A DNA stretch of 64,000 nucleotides, taken from assembly GCF_030811555.1 (NCBI RefSeq), contig NZ_JAUSQZ010000001.1, forward strand, positions 2,108,001 through 2,172,000. The letters are read 5' to 3'. The DNA is from Kineosporia succinea (GTDB lineage Bacteria > Actinomycetota > Actinomycetes > Actinomycetales > Kineosporiaceae). Positions 22,918 to 32,491 of this stretch are shown in pieces. The position numbers and the translations under genes are program-made. The number at the start of each line of letters is the position of its first letter. Positions within the stretch are counted from its first letter, which is position 1. The notes below the pieces were generated by a model. That model was not told where the DNA came from and searched no databases. It worked only from the letters and a program-made list of their open reading frames with translations.

Positions 22918-23004
22918 GCGAGGTGCGGCCGTTTCGGCCTGACCGGAAGCCGTGCCGAAACGGTACGCACCGCGTCGCCTCAGCCCCCGGAAGCCGCACC
23001 TCGC
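22918..23004 (-). terminator. Nested inverted repeats 3' of the chemoreceptor gene
   Basis: GCGAGGTGCGGC (22918-22929) matches the reverse complement at 22993-23004. Overlapping it, GGTGCG plus CCGTTTCGGC (22923-22938) matches 22954-22971 nearly perfectly. The left arm can thus pair with either right arm. It lies just past the stop of the gene at 23029, so termination is the simple reading. Confidence 0.6.
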
Positions 23005-23028
23005 TCCCGGGAGCTCAGACTCAGGAGC

Positions 23029-24594
23029 TCAGTACCTGAAGCCCGCCACCAGACGCGAGAGTTCGTCACTCATCCCGGCCAGTTCCCGGGCGCTCTCCTC
23101 GGCCTGGCCGATGGTCGCCGTGGTGGTGTCCGCGGCGGCGGCCACCCCGGAGATGTTGCGCGCGATCTCGCTGGAACCGTCGGCCGCGGTGGCGACCCCG
23201 GCGTTGATGCTCTGCGTGGTGGCGGTCTGCTCCTCCACCGCCGAGGCGATGGTGGTCTGGAACTCGTTGATCTGCGCGATCACGTTCGCGATCTCGGTGA
23301 TGGCCGAGGTGGCGCTGTCCGCGTCCTCCTGGATGGTCTCCACCCGCTTGGAGATGTCCTCGGTCGCCCGGGCCGTCTCCTGGGCCAGCTGCTTGACCTC
23401 GTCCGCGACCACGGCGAAGCCCTTGCCCGCGTCCCCCGCCCGCGCCGCCTCGATAGTGGCGTTCAGGGCCAGCAGGTTGGTCTGCTCCGCGATCGACGTG
23501 ATCAGCTTGACCACGTCACCGATCTCCCGTGAGCTGTCGCCCAGCTTGTTCATCGTGCCGGTGGTCGACTCCACGGCTGCCACCGCACCGGTCGCGACCC
23601 GGGCCGCCTCCTGCGCGTTGCGGGCGATCTCGGCGATCGAGACCGTCATCTCCTCACCACCGGCCGCCACGGACTGCACGTTGGTGGACACCTCGTCGGC
23701 GGTCCGGGAGACCACACCGGCCTGCTCGGAGGTCTGGGTGGCCGAACGGCTCACCTCGCCGGCCACCTGGGTCAGACCGCCGGAGGCGCCACGCAGCCGC
23801 TCCGAGGTGGCCCCGATGGCGGTGAAGACGGTCCGGATCCGGCCGGTCGCGTCGTCCAGCGCGGCCGAGATGTCCGCGATCTCGTCGTTGCCGTGGTCGT
23901 CGATCTTCTGCGAGAGGTCGCCCGCGGCAACGCTCTTCGTCACCTCGACGGCCCGGCGCACGCGCCGCGTGATGGCCCGCGAGAGCGTCACCGTGGACGC
24001 CACCACGATCGCCACACCGGCCACCAGCACGGCCAGGATCACGATGTTCATCGTGCGGAACTTGGCGTTCGCCTGCCCCTCGAGCTCGGTCGAGGCCTGC
24101 TCGAGCACGTCCGAGGCGTTGCCCACGGCCTCGTCGGTGGCGTCGTTGGCGGTCTGGATCGCCTCGTAGTCCCGGCGGGCCGCGACCTGGTTGCTCACCG
24201 CGGCGTCGATGACCACGCCGATGGCCTTCGTGTAGTCGCCGAACGCGGAGCGCATCCCGTCGACCATCTGCTTGTCGTCGTCGTGCAGCGGCAGCGCGTC
24301 GAGCTTGCCGAACAGCTCGTCCACGGTGGCGGTGTCGTCGGTCAGGTCCTGCTTGAGGTCCGCCGGGCTCGGTGAGAGCAGGGCCTTGTACCCGTCCACC
24401 TTGAGCTCACTGGCCCGGGTATCGAGCTGCCGGATCACCGCGAGCGCCTTCAGATGCGTACGCTCCTGCCCCTGAAGGTCTTTCACCTGCGCGGCGAGCA
24501 TGAGTGCCGCGACGTTGCTGAGGACGGCGACGGCCAGGCCGATGCCTCCCAGCAGAGCCAGTCTCCGACCTATCGTGAATCTGATTCCGCGCAC
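23029..24594 (-). CDS. Methyl-accepting chemotaxis protein
   Basis: 521 residues from the GTG at 24594 (AAGG eight bases upstream); the frame is open 43 codons further but without signal-anchor character. Layout: TM1 at about 10-35, a periplasmic-type four-helix sensor region (about 36-190, 4HB-like), TM2 (about 190-212), HAMP ([23 protein letters not shown]), then the signalling domain with the highly conserved hairpin tip [19 protein letters not shown] and [14 protein letters not shown]. It has no C-terminal CheR-binding pentapeptide (ends LVAGFRY). It would pass a chemical signal to CheA/CheW; the ligand is unknown and no che gene is nearby. Confidence 0.93.
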   Translation of the reverse strand: MRGIRFTIGRRLALLGGIGLAVAVLSNVAALMLAAQVKDLQGQERTHLKALAVIRQLDTRASELKVDGYKALLSPSPADLKQDLTDDTATVDELFGKLDALPLHDDDKQMVDGMRSAFGDYTKAIGVVIDAAVSNQVAARRDYEAIQTANDATDEAVGNASDVLEQASTELEGQANAKFRTMNIVILAVLVAGVAIVVASTVTLSRAITRRVRRAVEVTKSVAAGDLSQKIDDHGNDEIADISAALDDATGRIRTVFTAIGATSERLRGASGGLTQVAGEVSRSATQTSEQAGVVSRTADEVSTNVQSVAAGGEEMTVSIAEIARNAQEAARVATGAVAAVESTTGTMNKLGDSSREIGDVVKLITSIAEQTNLLALNATIEAARAGDAGKGFAVVADEVKQLAQETARATEDISKRVETIQEDADSATSAITEIANVIAQINEFQTTIASAVEEQTATTQSINAGVATAADGSSEIARNISGVAAAADTTTATIGQAEESARELAGMSDELSRLVAGFRY

Positions 24595-24800
24595 CGCAGC
24601 CGCCTTCGACGCCAGTTCGCCTCGCCACCGTGGAGAGGCCCGTGACTCTTTCGGCACCCGGAATCGATCACTGAACCGGGCAGCGGTGAGGGATTCTCGG
24701 CATTTCGCCGCTCCCGGCCCCACAAATGCCGCAGGATGAGTCGAAAAGCACGGGGGCAGTTGGGCATGCGGGCCCCGGCGGTCGGTGTCAGGGTCGGACC

Positions 24801-25784
24801 ATGGTGAACCTCGGATACACCCTGATGTGCGAGCAGACCGATCCCCGCAGCCTGGTCCGCGACGCGGCCGACGCCGAGCAGGCCGGGTTCACCCTGGCCG
24901 TGACGAGTGATCACTTCTTCCCCTGGCTCGACGCCCAGGGGCACAGCCCGAACGCCTGGGCCACCCTGGGCGCGGTCAGTCAGGTCACCTCCACGCTCGA
25001 GCTGATGACCTACGTGACCTGCCCGACCGTGCGCTACCACCCGGCGGTGGTGGCTCAGCAGGCCGCGACGGTGGGCATCCTGAGCGAGGGCCGGTTCACG
25101 CTCGGCCTGGGCTCCGGCGAGAACCTGAACGAGCACGTCGTCGGCCGGGGGTGGCCGGGCGTGAACACCCGGCACGAGATGCTCGAGGAGGCCGTCGACA
25201 TCATCGGAGCGCTCTTCGACGGCGGTTACGTCACCTACGGCGGTAAGCACTTCCACGTCGACTCGGCCAAGCTCTGGGACCTGCCCGACGTGCGGGTGCC
25301 GATCGGTGTGGCCGTGAGCGGCAGGCAGTCGGTGGAGGCGTTCGCCCCGAAGGCCGAGGTGATGATCTCGACCGAGCCGGATCCGGAGCTGGGCCGGGGC
25401 TGGGACGCCGCGAGCGCGTCCGGTTCCCCGGCGCGCAAGGTGGGGCAGCTGCCGATCTCCTGGGACTCCGACCGGGACGCGGCGGTGCAGCGAGCGCACG
25501 AGCAGTTCCGCTGGTTCGCGGGTGGCTGGAAGGTGAACGCGGAGATTCCGTCGACGGCCGGTTTCGACGCGGCGAGCCAGTTCGTGCGGCCGGAGGACGT
25601 GGCGGCCCAGATCCCGTGCGGCGCGGACGTGGACGCGGTGGTCAAGGCGCTCGGGCCGTTCGCGGAGGCGGGCTTCACCGACGTGGCGCTGGTGCAGATC
25701 GGTGGAGACCGGCAGAAGTCGTTCCTGGAGGCGGCTCAGAGCGAGATCCTGCCCGCCGTCCGTGAGGTGTTCGGAACGAGATAG
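24801..25784 (+). CDS. F420-type LLM-class oxidoreductase
   Basis: 327 residues from the ATG at 24801; GGGTCGG upstream is a weak ribosome site. It is a luciferase-like (LLM) TIM-barrel enzyme close to the F420-dependent glucose-6-phosphate dehydrogenase-related subgroup: [12 protein letters not shown] at the N-terminus, [37 protein letters not shown], and [17 protein letters not shown]. Such enzymes transfer hydride between F420 and an unknown substrate in the cytosol. The last 49 bases overlap the end of the convergent ligase gene. Cofactor choice F420 versus FMN is by family resemblance only. Confidence 0.85.
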   Translation: MVNLGYTLMCEQTDPRSLVRDAADAEQAGFTLAVTSDHFFPWLDAQGHSPNAWATLGAVSQVTSTLELMTYVTCPTVRYHPAVVAQQAATVGILSEGRFTLGLGSGENLNEHVVGRGWPGVNTRHEMLEEAVDIIGALFDGGYVTYGGKHFHVDSAKLWDLPDVRVPIGVAVSGRQSVEAFAPKAEVMISTEPDPELGRGWDAASASGSPARKVGQLPISWDSDRDAAVQRAHEQFRWFAGGWKVNAEIPSTAGFDAASQFVRPEDVAAQIPCGADVDAVVKALGPFAEAGFTDVALVQIGGDRQKSFLEAAQSEILPAVREVFGTR

Positions 25785-26857
25785 GGCTCCGGGTGGCCTC
25801 GTTCGACGGCGTCGAGCACCACGTCGGCGAGGTCACCGCGTCGGGCGTACACGGCCCGTTGCCGTTCCGCGCCGGTGCCGTGCCGGAGTACCTGCTCGAG
25901 CGCGTGCTCCACCCGTTCCAGGTCTCCGTTGCGCACCAGGGCCGGTCTCACCCGGTCGACGAGCTGCTGCACCCGTACCGGGGCCGGAACCCGTTGCCCG
26001 GTGAGGGGATCCATGAGCTGCCCGGCGAGTCCGTAGCGGGACGCCCGCCAGGCGGCGCCGCGCAGCAGCTCCGGGCGGGCGGCCGGCCAGGGCCCGTCGT
26101 CGACGGCCGACTCGACCAGCGCCCGGCACAGGGCGGCCAGGGGCACAGCGCTGTCGGGTTCGGCGCCGACGTCGGCCACCCGGATCTCGACGGTCGGGTA
26201 GCGCGCGGAGAGCCGGGCGTCGAAGTAGACCATGCCGAGGTCGAGGAGCACGCCGGTCTCGATCAGGGTGTCGACGAGGGAGTGGTACTCGTCGGGGTCG
26301 CGGAACGGGCCGGTGGGGCCGGAGCTGGGCCAGCGGTCCTGCACCTGGCGCCGGTAGCTGGCGTAGCCGGTGTCGGTGCCGTGCCAGAACGGCGAGTTCG
26401 CGCTGAGGGCCAGCAGTACCGAGAGCCAGGGCTGGATGCCGTTGATGGCCCGGATCCCCTCAGCCTCCGACTCGATGCCGACGTGCACGTGGCAGCCGCA
26501 GGTGAGCACCTCGGCCGCGGTCGTGCGGTAATCGCTGACCATGCGCCGGTAGCGCTCCTCGGGGTAGAGCGTGGGTTCGGCCATCACCGGGCTGGTCGCC
26601 AGCCCGGCCACCCGTACTCCGTGCCCGGCCGCCAGCCGGCTCAGCCCCTGTCGGCGCAGCTCCAGGTCGGAGGCCAGCTCGTCGAGGTCGCGGCGGGGCC
26701 GCGATCCGGTCTCGGCCTGTTCCTGCTGCAGTTCGTGCTCGATGCCCTCGTGCGACCCGGCAGTGACCCGCGGCGCGGCGGGACGCGGGACGCCGTGCTC
26801 GTCGACCAGGAGGAATTCTTCCTCCACCCCAACCGTGCGCCGTCGGCTCACGCTCAT
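25736..26857 (-). CDS. Glutamate-cysteine ligase 2-like (YbdK-type) carboxylate-amine ligase
   Basis: 373 residues from the ATG at 26857 with no clear Shine-Dalgarno. Family marks: TVGVEEEFLLVDEHG at the N-terminus, TCGCHVHVG in the middle, PWLSVLLALSANSPFW and YPTVEIRVADV. Members join an amino acid to the gamma- or alpha-carboxylate of another using ATP; few actinobacterial ones have a proven substrate, so weak gamma-glutamylcysteine synthesis should not be assumed. Its 3' end overlaps the convergent LLM gene by 49 bases, which could allow antisense interference. Confidence 0.87.
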   Translation of the reverse strand: MSVSRRRTVGVEEEFLLVDEHGVPRPAAPRVTAGSHEGIEHELQQEQAETGSRPRRDLDELASDLELRRQGLSRLAAGHGVRVAGLATSPVMAEPTLYPEERYRRMVSDYRTTAAEVLTCGCHVHVGIESEAEGIRAINGIQPWLSVLLALSANSPFWHGTDTGYASYRRQVQDRWPSSGPTGPFRDPDEYHSLVDTLIETGVLLDLGMVYFDARLSARYPTVEIRVADVGAEPDSAVPLAALCRALVESAVDDGPWPAARPELLRGAAWRASRYGLAGQLMDPLTGQRVPAPVRVQQLVDRVRPALVRNGDLERVEHALEQVLRHGTGAERQRAVYARRGDLADVVLDAVERGHPEPYLVPNTSRTAGRISL

Positions 26858-26945
26858 GGCGTCAGTGTGACAACGAACTGCTGGTTGCGCCTCGGGAGCT
26901 ACATGCGCGGGGCAGCTTCGTGATCGGGCAAGAATCGGGCAAGCC

Positions 26946-27836
26946 TCAGGCGAGGCAGTCCCGGCCCGCGGTCCCGGCCCGGCTGACCTGGGCCGGGTCG
27001 ACGGCGAGGCCCAGGGCCAGGCCCTCGGGCCGCACCCCCACCGTCTCGAGGGTTGTGCCCGCAGGCAGGCCCAGGTCGACCGTGCGCGGCTTGAGCCGGC
27101 TCTCACCGTTCTCGTCCTGCAGCAGGTCTCCCGTGAGCAGGGAGACCAGGCCGACGCCGACCGTACGGCCGCCCACCACCACCGACTCCGGCGTCGCGGT
27201 CAGGGTGTCGCCGCCGGGCTCCAGCCGCACCAGGACCTTCACCGGGCGTCCACCGACCTTCTCGGCCAGGGTGACCGCGAGCAACCCGTCCTGCGCGGTC
27301 AGGCTCGCCCCGTTCAGCTCACCGGCGTCCTCGGGGTCCGCCGACGACGTCAGCTTCCCGCTGAGCCCGTCGAAGGGCAGCGTCAGGGCGGCGTGAGCCG
27401 AATCCATCGTGGGCGGGTCGCCCAGGCCCACGCCGGTCAGGGTCACCGTCAGCGATCCGAGGGGGATGCCTGAGGACGCGTCGGTGTCACCGGCCGCGGT
27501 GGCCGGGGCGGCCACGGCCGCGATCGACGTCGTCGACAGGCCGCTGATGGTGATCCGGTCCACCGTGCGGGAGACGAGCCCCATCAGCAGCGGGGTCTCG
27601 CCCAGCGACACCGTGGGACTCAGCGACTCGTCACCGGTGACGCACCGCAGGACCCGGACCACCGCGTCCTTCGTGTAGCGCGTGGCCCACACGTTCGCGC
27701 CCACCCCGAGCACCAGGAGCAGCACCACGACCGCGGCCGTGACCGCCGGCCAGCGCCGCTGACGCCGGCCACCGGGCGCAGCACCGTCCGTTCCGACCGC
27801 CGCGTCCGCGCCGACCAGGGAGTCTTCTGTGTGCAC
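26946..27836 (-). CDS. DUF2993 (LmeA-like) exported protein
   Basis: 296 residues from the GTG at 27836, which has GAGG five bases upstream. A polar N-terminus of about 25 residues is followed by one hydrophobic helix (VTAAVVVLLLVLGVGANVWA), probably a signal anchor, and a beta-rich extracellular domain of the DUF2993 type (repeated strands such as SLTVTLTGVGLGD and VKVLVRLEPGGDTLTA). The mycobacterial member LmeA supports mannan elongation of lipomannan in the envelope; that role here is only inferred. Divergent from the GGDEF-EAL gene. Confidence 0.8.
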   Translation of the reverse strand: MHTEDSLVGADAAVGTDGAAPGGRRQRRWPAVTAAVVVLLLVLGVGANVWATRYTKDAVVRVLRCVTGDESLSPTVSLGETPLLMGLVSRTVDRITISGLSTTSIAAVAAPATAAGDTDASSGIPLGSLTVTLTGVGLGDPPTMDSAHAALTLPFDGLSGKLTSSADPEDAGELNGASLTAQDGLLAVTLAEKVGGRPVKVLVRLEPGGDTLTATPESVVVGGRTVGVGLVSLLTGDLLQDENGESRLKPRTVDLGLPAGTTLETVGVRPEGLALGLAVDPAQVSRAGTAGRDCLA

Positions 27837-28060
27837 GTGGTCCTCACGCGTCCGGGAACACTGTCCGCTCACCCATGGAACACCATGGCCGCGGGGGTGC
27901 GGCGTGTTCACGCCCACATCCTCCCATCTCATGATTCACCGCCATCCCGGCCACATACCGTGGCACGTGGTTGCACACTGTGGAGGACGGGACGCCGGGC
28001 CGGACGGGTGAGCGGAAGCGGAACCGTCCAACCGCTCATTCCCGTGACCGATGGAGAGTC

Positions 28061-30442
28061 GTGACGCAGCCCCGGTACGCCGCCGGAGCCGGGCGCTGGA
28101 TCAGCCGCGCCACGGTGACCGGACTCGTGCTGTCGGCCATCACCCTGCTGGGTGCCCTCGGGGCGGTGGCCGTGACGGCCGACGCCCCCTTCGCCGTGGC
28201 CGAGGCGGTGAACTGCCTCCTCGCCACCTATCTGGCGGCGGTCACCCTGGTGCTGCTGCGGCGCAACGCCCGGCGCGACCGCACCGAGGAGCACGAGACC
28301 CAGGTCTGGCGCTACCTGCTGCTGGGGGCGCTGATCCTCACCGTGGCCGTGCTCGCCGGGCAGGCCGCCGCCCTGCTCGCGCACGGCCCGTACCCTTCCG
28401 GCACCGATCTGGGCTGGGTCGTCTTCACGGTCGGCTGCATCGCCGCGGGCCCGTTCTTCTACCAGGGGCTGGTGCGCTGGAAACGGGTGCGCACCGCGCT
28501 GGCCGACCCCAACGACATCCTCAACGGCATCGGCGCCTGGATGGTCGTGGTCGCCATCGCCAACGCGGTGCACGAGCCCGGCCTGCACGACGACGCGTTC
28601 GTCTTCTGGCGCACCGAGGCCGGGTACGCCCTGATCGGCGCGGGCGTGGTGCTGTTCGGCTCCGCGGTGACCATCGCCAACCTCAACGGGCTGGCCTCCG
28701 ACGCCCGGGCCTGGCTGCTCACCGGGGCGATGGCCACTCCCCTGGCCGTGGCCCTGGCCCCGCTGGCCCTGGGCAGCGGCCCGCACGCCCACGGCGCCGC
28801 GGCCACCCAGGGCCTGATCCTGGTCGCCGCCGCCCTGATCGGCCTGGCCTTCCAGCGCCCGGCCGAACGCTCCGAACTGCTGCCCGCGATGACCGAGACC
28901 ACCACCGCCAGCGCCCTGACCGTGCTGATCGCCGGGGTGCTCGTGCTCGTCCAGCAGGCACTCACCAGCCGCCACGACGTCCTCGTCACCGGGCTGGCCG
29001 CGACCGCCGTGGCCGGGGCCTGCTACCGCTTCGTCACCGTGGTGCGCGACCTCGCCGTGCTGGCCCGGGCCAAGCACGAGGCCCTCACCGACGAGCTCAC
29101 CGGTGCCGCCAACCGTCGCGCCATGGTGATGGCCATCGACCGCAGCCTGGCCGCGAACACCGAGGTGGCCCTGCTCCTCATCGATCTCGACCGGTTCAAG
29201 CTGATCAACGACCGCTACGGGCACTCGGTCGGCGACCGGCTGCTGCAGGACGTCAGTGCCAGCTTCGACCGGCACGTCCCGGCCGGTGGGCTGCTGGCCC
29301 GGTTGGGGGGCGACGAGTTCGCCGTGCTGCTCACCGGGGCCGGGGCCGAGCACGCGGACTTCACCGCGCAGCGCCTGGTCGAGGCCGGGGCCACCTACCG
29401 CAGCCTGGACGGGCGGCCGCTGCGGGTCTACGCCAGCGTCGGCGTCGCCCACAACGACCACGCGGACATGCCCGGGGTGGAGCTGATGCGCCGCGCCGAC
29501 GTGGCGATGTACCGGGCCAAGAGCGCCGGCCTCGGGTTCAGCCGGTACGACTCCGACCTGGACGCGGCCGCCCAGGAGGAGCTCGAGCTCTCCGAGGACC
29601 TGCAGTGGGTGTTCGCCGACCCGGCCGCGGTCGCCGAGCAGATCCGGGTGTTCTTCCAACCGCAGGTGCGCATCTGCGACCTGGAGGTGGTCGGCGCCGA
29701 GGCCCTGGCCCGCTGGGAGCACCCCCGGCACGGTCTGCTGGGTCCGGTCCGGTTCGTCGACCTGGTCGAGAACCAGGGCCTGATGGGCATTCTCACCGAG
29801 CGGGTGCTGCACGAGTCGGTCACCCAGTGGCAGCGCTGGCGGGCGGCGGGCCGGTCGCTGCGGGTGTCGGTCAATCTCTCGGCCGGGTTCCTCGCCGAGC
29901 CCCGCCTGCTCGAGATCCTCGACGACGTGCTGGCCCGCGACATCGACCCGGCCCAGTTCGTCATGGAGATCACCGAGACCGGCTTCATGGTCGACCCGGT
30001 GCTGGCCGCCCGCACGATCCGGGACATGGCCGACCGTGGGTTCGGCATCAGCATCGACGACTACGGCACCGGCTACTCGTCGCTGAGCTACCTCAACGAC
30101 ATCCCGGCGGCCGAACTCAAGATCGACCGCACCTTCACCCACCGCATCCTGGGCGACGAGCGCACGGCCGCCATCGTCGCCGGGACCGCCCAGATCGCCC
30201 ATCGCCTGGACATGCGCCTGCTCGTCGAGGGCGTGGAGGACGAGGCGACCCTCGCCGCCCTCGGCGGGCTGGGCTGCGACGAGGCGCAGGGCTACCTGTT
30301 CGCCGCGCCGCTGCCCACCGACGCGTTCATGACCTGGCTGGACCGGTACCCGGTGCCCGCACCCACGATGGTGACACCGCGGCCCGGCCCGACCACCACG
30401 TCCACCGTCACGCCCCTAAGAACTCCAGCAGCGCCTCGTTGA
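28061..30442 (+). CDS. Membrane-bound GGDEF-EAL protein (c-di-GMP turnover)
   Basis: 793 residues from the GTG at 28061, ribosome site GGAG. About eight membrane helices fill the first 330 residues. A GGDEF domain follows with intact active site RLGGDEFAVLL (about 414-424) and a typical DALTDE-type entry (ALTDELTGAANRRAM). Then an EAL domain with intact AEALARWEHP (Glu547) and later DDYGTGYSSLSYL. It could make or degrade c-di-GMP; both motifs look active, which one dominates is unknown. The last 35 bases overlap the convergent hydrolase gene. Confidence 0.93.
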   Translation: MTQPRYAAGAGRWISRATVTGLVLSAITLLGALGAVAVTADAPFAVAEAVNCLLATYLAAVTLVLLRRNARRDRTEEHETQVWRYLLLGALILTVAVLAGQAAALLAHGPYPSGTDLGWVVFTVGCIAAGPFFYQGLVRWKRVRTALADPNDILNGIGAWMVVVAIANAVHEPGLHDDAFVFWRTEAGYALIGAGVVLFGSAVTIANLNGLASDARAWLLTGAMATPLAVALAPLALGSGPHAHGAAATQGLILVAAALIGLAFQRPAERSELLPAMTETTTASALTVLIAGVLVLVQQALTSRHDVLVTGLAATAVAGACYRFVTVVRDLAVLARAKHEALTDELTGAANRRAMVMAIDRSLAANTEVALLLIDLDRFKLINDRYGHSVGDRLLQDVSASFDRHVPAGGLLARLGGDEFAVLLTGAGAEHADFTAQRLVEAGATYRSLDGRPLRVYASVGVAHNDHADMPGVELMRRADVAMYRAKSAGLGFSRYDSDLDAAAQEELELSEDLQWVFADPAAVAEQIRVFFQPQVRICDLEVVGAEALARWEHPRHGLLGPVRFVDLVENQGLMGILTERVLHESVTQWQRWRAAGRSLRVSVNLSAGFLAEPRLLEILDDVLARDIDPAQFVMEITETGFMVDPVLAARTIRDMADRGFGISIDDYGTGYSSLSYLNDIPAAELKIDRTFTHRILGDERTAAIVAGTAQIAHRLDMRLLVEGVEDEATLAALGGLGCDEAQGYLFAAPLPTDAFMTWLDRYPVPAPTMVTPRPGPTTTSTVTPLRTPAAPR

Positions 30443-31241
30443 ACTCGGTGGCGTGCGTGGCGTTGATGCCGTGCGGGCCGCCCTTGATCACGTGAGCCCG
30501 CGCGCCGGGCACGGTTTCGGCCACCCGCTTGCCACTCACCTCGAACGGGACGATGGAGTCGCTGTCGCCGTGGATGACCAGCGTGGGCACGTCGATCTTG
30601 GCCACGTCGGGGCGGAAGTCGGTGGTGCCGAACGAGGCGATGCACTCCAGAGTGGCCTTCGGCGAGGCGAAGGCGGCGATCTGCCGGGCGTAGTCCTTCT
30701 GGGCCTGGCTGACCAGGTCGCTCTTGCCGCCGGCGGCGAAGAAGTTCTCGATGAACCCCTCCAGGAAGGCCAGCCGGTCGGTGGCCACCCCCTCCTGGAA
30801 CGACTTGATCGTCTCGTCGTCGAGCCCACCGTCCGGGTTGTCACCCGTCTTGTAGAGGTACGGCGGCACGGCGGCGGCGAAGACGGCCCGGGCCACCCGG
30901 TCGGTGCCGTAGGTGCCGATGTACCGGGCGACTTCCCCTCCACCCATCGAGAACCCCACCAGCGTGGCGTCATTGAGCTCGAGGGCGGTCATCAGGGTGT
31001 CGAGGTCGGCGGCCAGGGTGTCGTAGTTGTAGCTGTTCCAGGGCTGCGACGACTCGCCGAACCCGCGGCGGTCGTAGGTGATCACCCGGTACCCGGCGGC
31101 GACCAGGGCGGGCACCTGGTTCTCCCAGGAGCGGCCGGACAGTGGCCAGCCGTGGATGAGCACGACCGGATCGCCCGACCCCTGGTCGGTGAAGTGCAGT
31201 TCGACGCTCTCGACCGGGCTGTTGACGGTGAGCTTGGGCAC
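30408..31241 (-). CDS. Alpha/beta hydrolase (non-haem chloroperoxidase/esterase type)
   Basis: 277 residues. GTG start at 31241 with GGAGG seven bases upstream. Oxyanion motif HGWPLSGRSWENQ, nucleophile Ser in VGFSMGGGEVARY, acid Asp in IHGDSDSIVP, His in KGGPHGINATH: a complete triad. The close match to the cofactor-free haloperoxidase group (small serine esterases that can also perhydrolyse) is typical; true physiological substrate unknown. A perfect 17-bp palindrome lies 158 bases upstream, matching a motif in front of the LacI regulator, which may control it. Confidence 0.9.
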   Translation of the reverse strand: MPKLTVNSPVESVELHFTDQGSGDPVVLIHGWPLSGRSWENQVPALVAAGYRVITYDRRGFGESSQPWNSYNYDTLAADLDTLMTALELNDATLVGFSMGGGEVARYIGTYGTDRVARAVFAAAVPPYLYKTGDNPDGGLDDETIKSFQEGVATDRLAFLEGFIENFFAAGGKSDLVSQAQKDYARQIAAFASPKATLECIASFGTTDFRPDVAKIDVPTLVIHGDSDSIVPFEVSGKRVAETVPGARAHVIKGGPHGINATHATEFNEALLEFLGA

Positions 31242-31398
31242 GTGAATCCTCCGGCGATCGGCGGGACGGTGTCACCGGCGAGCCTAGGGTCCGGCCGGGC
31301 TCGCGCCACTCAGATCGTCCAGGCCACAAGAGATTTCGGGCAAATGGACGTTGTGGTCGGCAAGGCGGTCAAGTCACCCTCGGGCCGGTTGCAAGATT

Positions 31399-31418
31399 TT
31401 GCGCGAATCGCGCAAGAA
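31399..31418. promoter_or_regulatory. Candidate LacI operator upstream of hydrolase
   Basis: TTGCGCGA-A-TCGCGCAA (31399-31415) is a perfect palindrome. The 20-base window 31399-31418 matches 32441-32460 in front of the LacI gene at 13 of 20 positions (TTGC.CG......GCAAGAA). Confidence 0.6.
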
Positions 31419-31419
31419 A

Positions 31420-32409
31420 TCAGCGCGACAAACGCCCCGAAGAGGCCCTGATCACCAGCTCCGGCTCGAACAGCAGCTCCCGGTTCGAGGCCGGGCCACC
31501 CTCGATCTGACCGGCCATCAGGGTCAGGGCGGCGGCCCCCATCGCCTCGACCGGCTGGCGCACCGTGCTGAGCGGCGGGTCGGCGCAGGTCATCAGGAAC
31601 GAGTCGTCGGAACCCACCACCGAGAAGTCGCCCGGTACGTCCAGCCCGGCCCGGCGCGCCGCCCGCAGCCCGCCCAGGGCCAGGGTGTCGCTCGCGAAAA
31701 TGACCGCGGTGGCCTTGCGTTCGATCAGCAGGGAGGCCGCGAGCTGCCCTCCCTCGATCGTGAACATGGCGTGCTCGACCAGCTCGGCCGGGCCGAGATC
31801 CGCGAAAACCCTTTTCCGCCGTCGTGACGCCACGTGCCCGGGTGGCCCGACCACCAGCCCGATGCGCTCGTGACCGAGCGAGCGCAGATGGGCATGAGCC
31901 GCCCGGGTCGCCGCCTCGTCGTCGATCGAGACTCGTTCGAACGGAAGCTCTTGCGCCGCCGCCCCGACGAGAACCACCGGAATTCCTCGATTCCCGAGCT
32001 GAACGAGGAAGTCGTGCGGGACATGGGCGTCACCGCTCGCCCCACCGACGAAGAAGATGCCGGAAACCTCTTGCTCCAGCAGGGTCTGGACGTGGGCGGC
32101 CTCGCTGACACCACCCAGCGAACTGATGCACAGCACCGGCGTGTGCCCGAGCCGGGCGACACCGGCCGCCAGCACTTCGGTGAACGCGGCGTGCACCGGG
32201 GTCTGCAGTTCGGGCAGCACCAGGCCGACCAGCCGGGTGCGGTCGCCCCGCAGTCGGGTGGGCCGCTCGTAGCCGAGCACGTCGAGCGCGGCGAGCACCG
32301 AGTTCCGGGTGGCGTCGGAGACCCCGGGCCGGCCGTTGAGCACCCGGCTGACCGTGGCCTCACTGACGCCGACCTTCCTGGCCACCTCGGCCAGCCGTCG
32401 TCGCGTCAC
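31420..32409 (-). CDS. LacI-family transcriptional regulator
   Basis: 329 residues. The N-terminal helix-turn-helix is classical: RRLAEVARKVGVSEATVSR then VLNGRPGVSDATRN, with the hinge helix VLAALDVLGYERP. The rest is a periplasmic-binding-protein-like sugar-binding domain (VGLVLPELQTPVHAAFTEV, FASDTLALGGLRAA, VVGSDDSFL). It should repress transport or use of a sugar-like ligand. Start GTG at 32409 lacks a clear ribosome site. Candidate operators stand in front of its own gene and of the next gene on the same strand, the hydrolase, so autoregulation plus control of the hydrolase is the simplest reading. Confidence 0.92.
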   Translation of the reverse strand: MTRRRLAEVARKVGVSEATVSRVLNGRPGVSDATRNSVLAALDVLGYERPTRLRGDRTRLVGLVLPELQTPVHAAFTEVLAAGVARLGHTPVLCISSLGGVSEAAHVQTLLEQEVSGIFFVGGASGDAHVPHDFLVQLGNRGIPVVLVGAAAQELPFERVSIDDEAATRAAHAHLRSLGHERIGLVVGPPGHVASRRRKRVFADLGPAELVEHAMFTIEGGQLAASLLIERKATAVIFASDTLALGGLRAARRAGLDVPGDFSVVGSDDSFLMTCADPPLSTVRQPVEAMGAAALTLMAGQIEGGPASNRELLFEPELVIRASSGRLSR

Positions 32410-32440
32410 GGCAAGAAGAGTACGGGTTCACGCAAGCCGG

Positions 32441-32460
32441 TTGCACGTGCACTGCAAGAA
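32441..32460. promoter_or_regulatory. Candidate LacI operator at the regulator's own promoter
   Basis: The site starts TTGCACGTGCA and ends TGCAAGAA. It contains the palindrome TGCACGTGCA and arms TTGCA/TGCAA, 32 bases upstream of the LacI start codon, and shares TTGC.CG......GCAAGAA with 31399-31418. Confidence 0.55.
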
Positions 32461-32491
32461 CCGGCGTCCCAGCCCCCGAAAAAGAGGGGCT

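Noticed and set aside
22578-23039. 153-residue plus-strand frame before the chemoreceptor end
   Set aside because: Arg/Gln/Pro-rich, covers inverted repeats and the apparent remnant on the other strand.
27929-30202. 757-residue minus-strand and 814-residue plus-strand frames over the first GGDEF-EAL gene
   Set aside because: High-GC antisense and out-of-frame shadows with no domain; the real frame has clear motifs.
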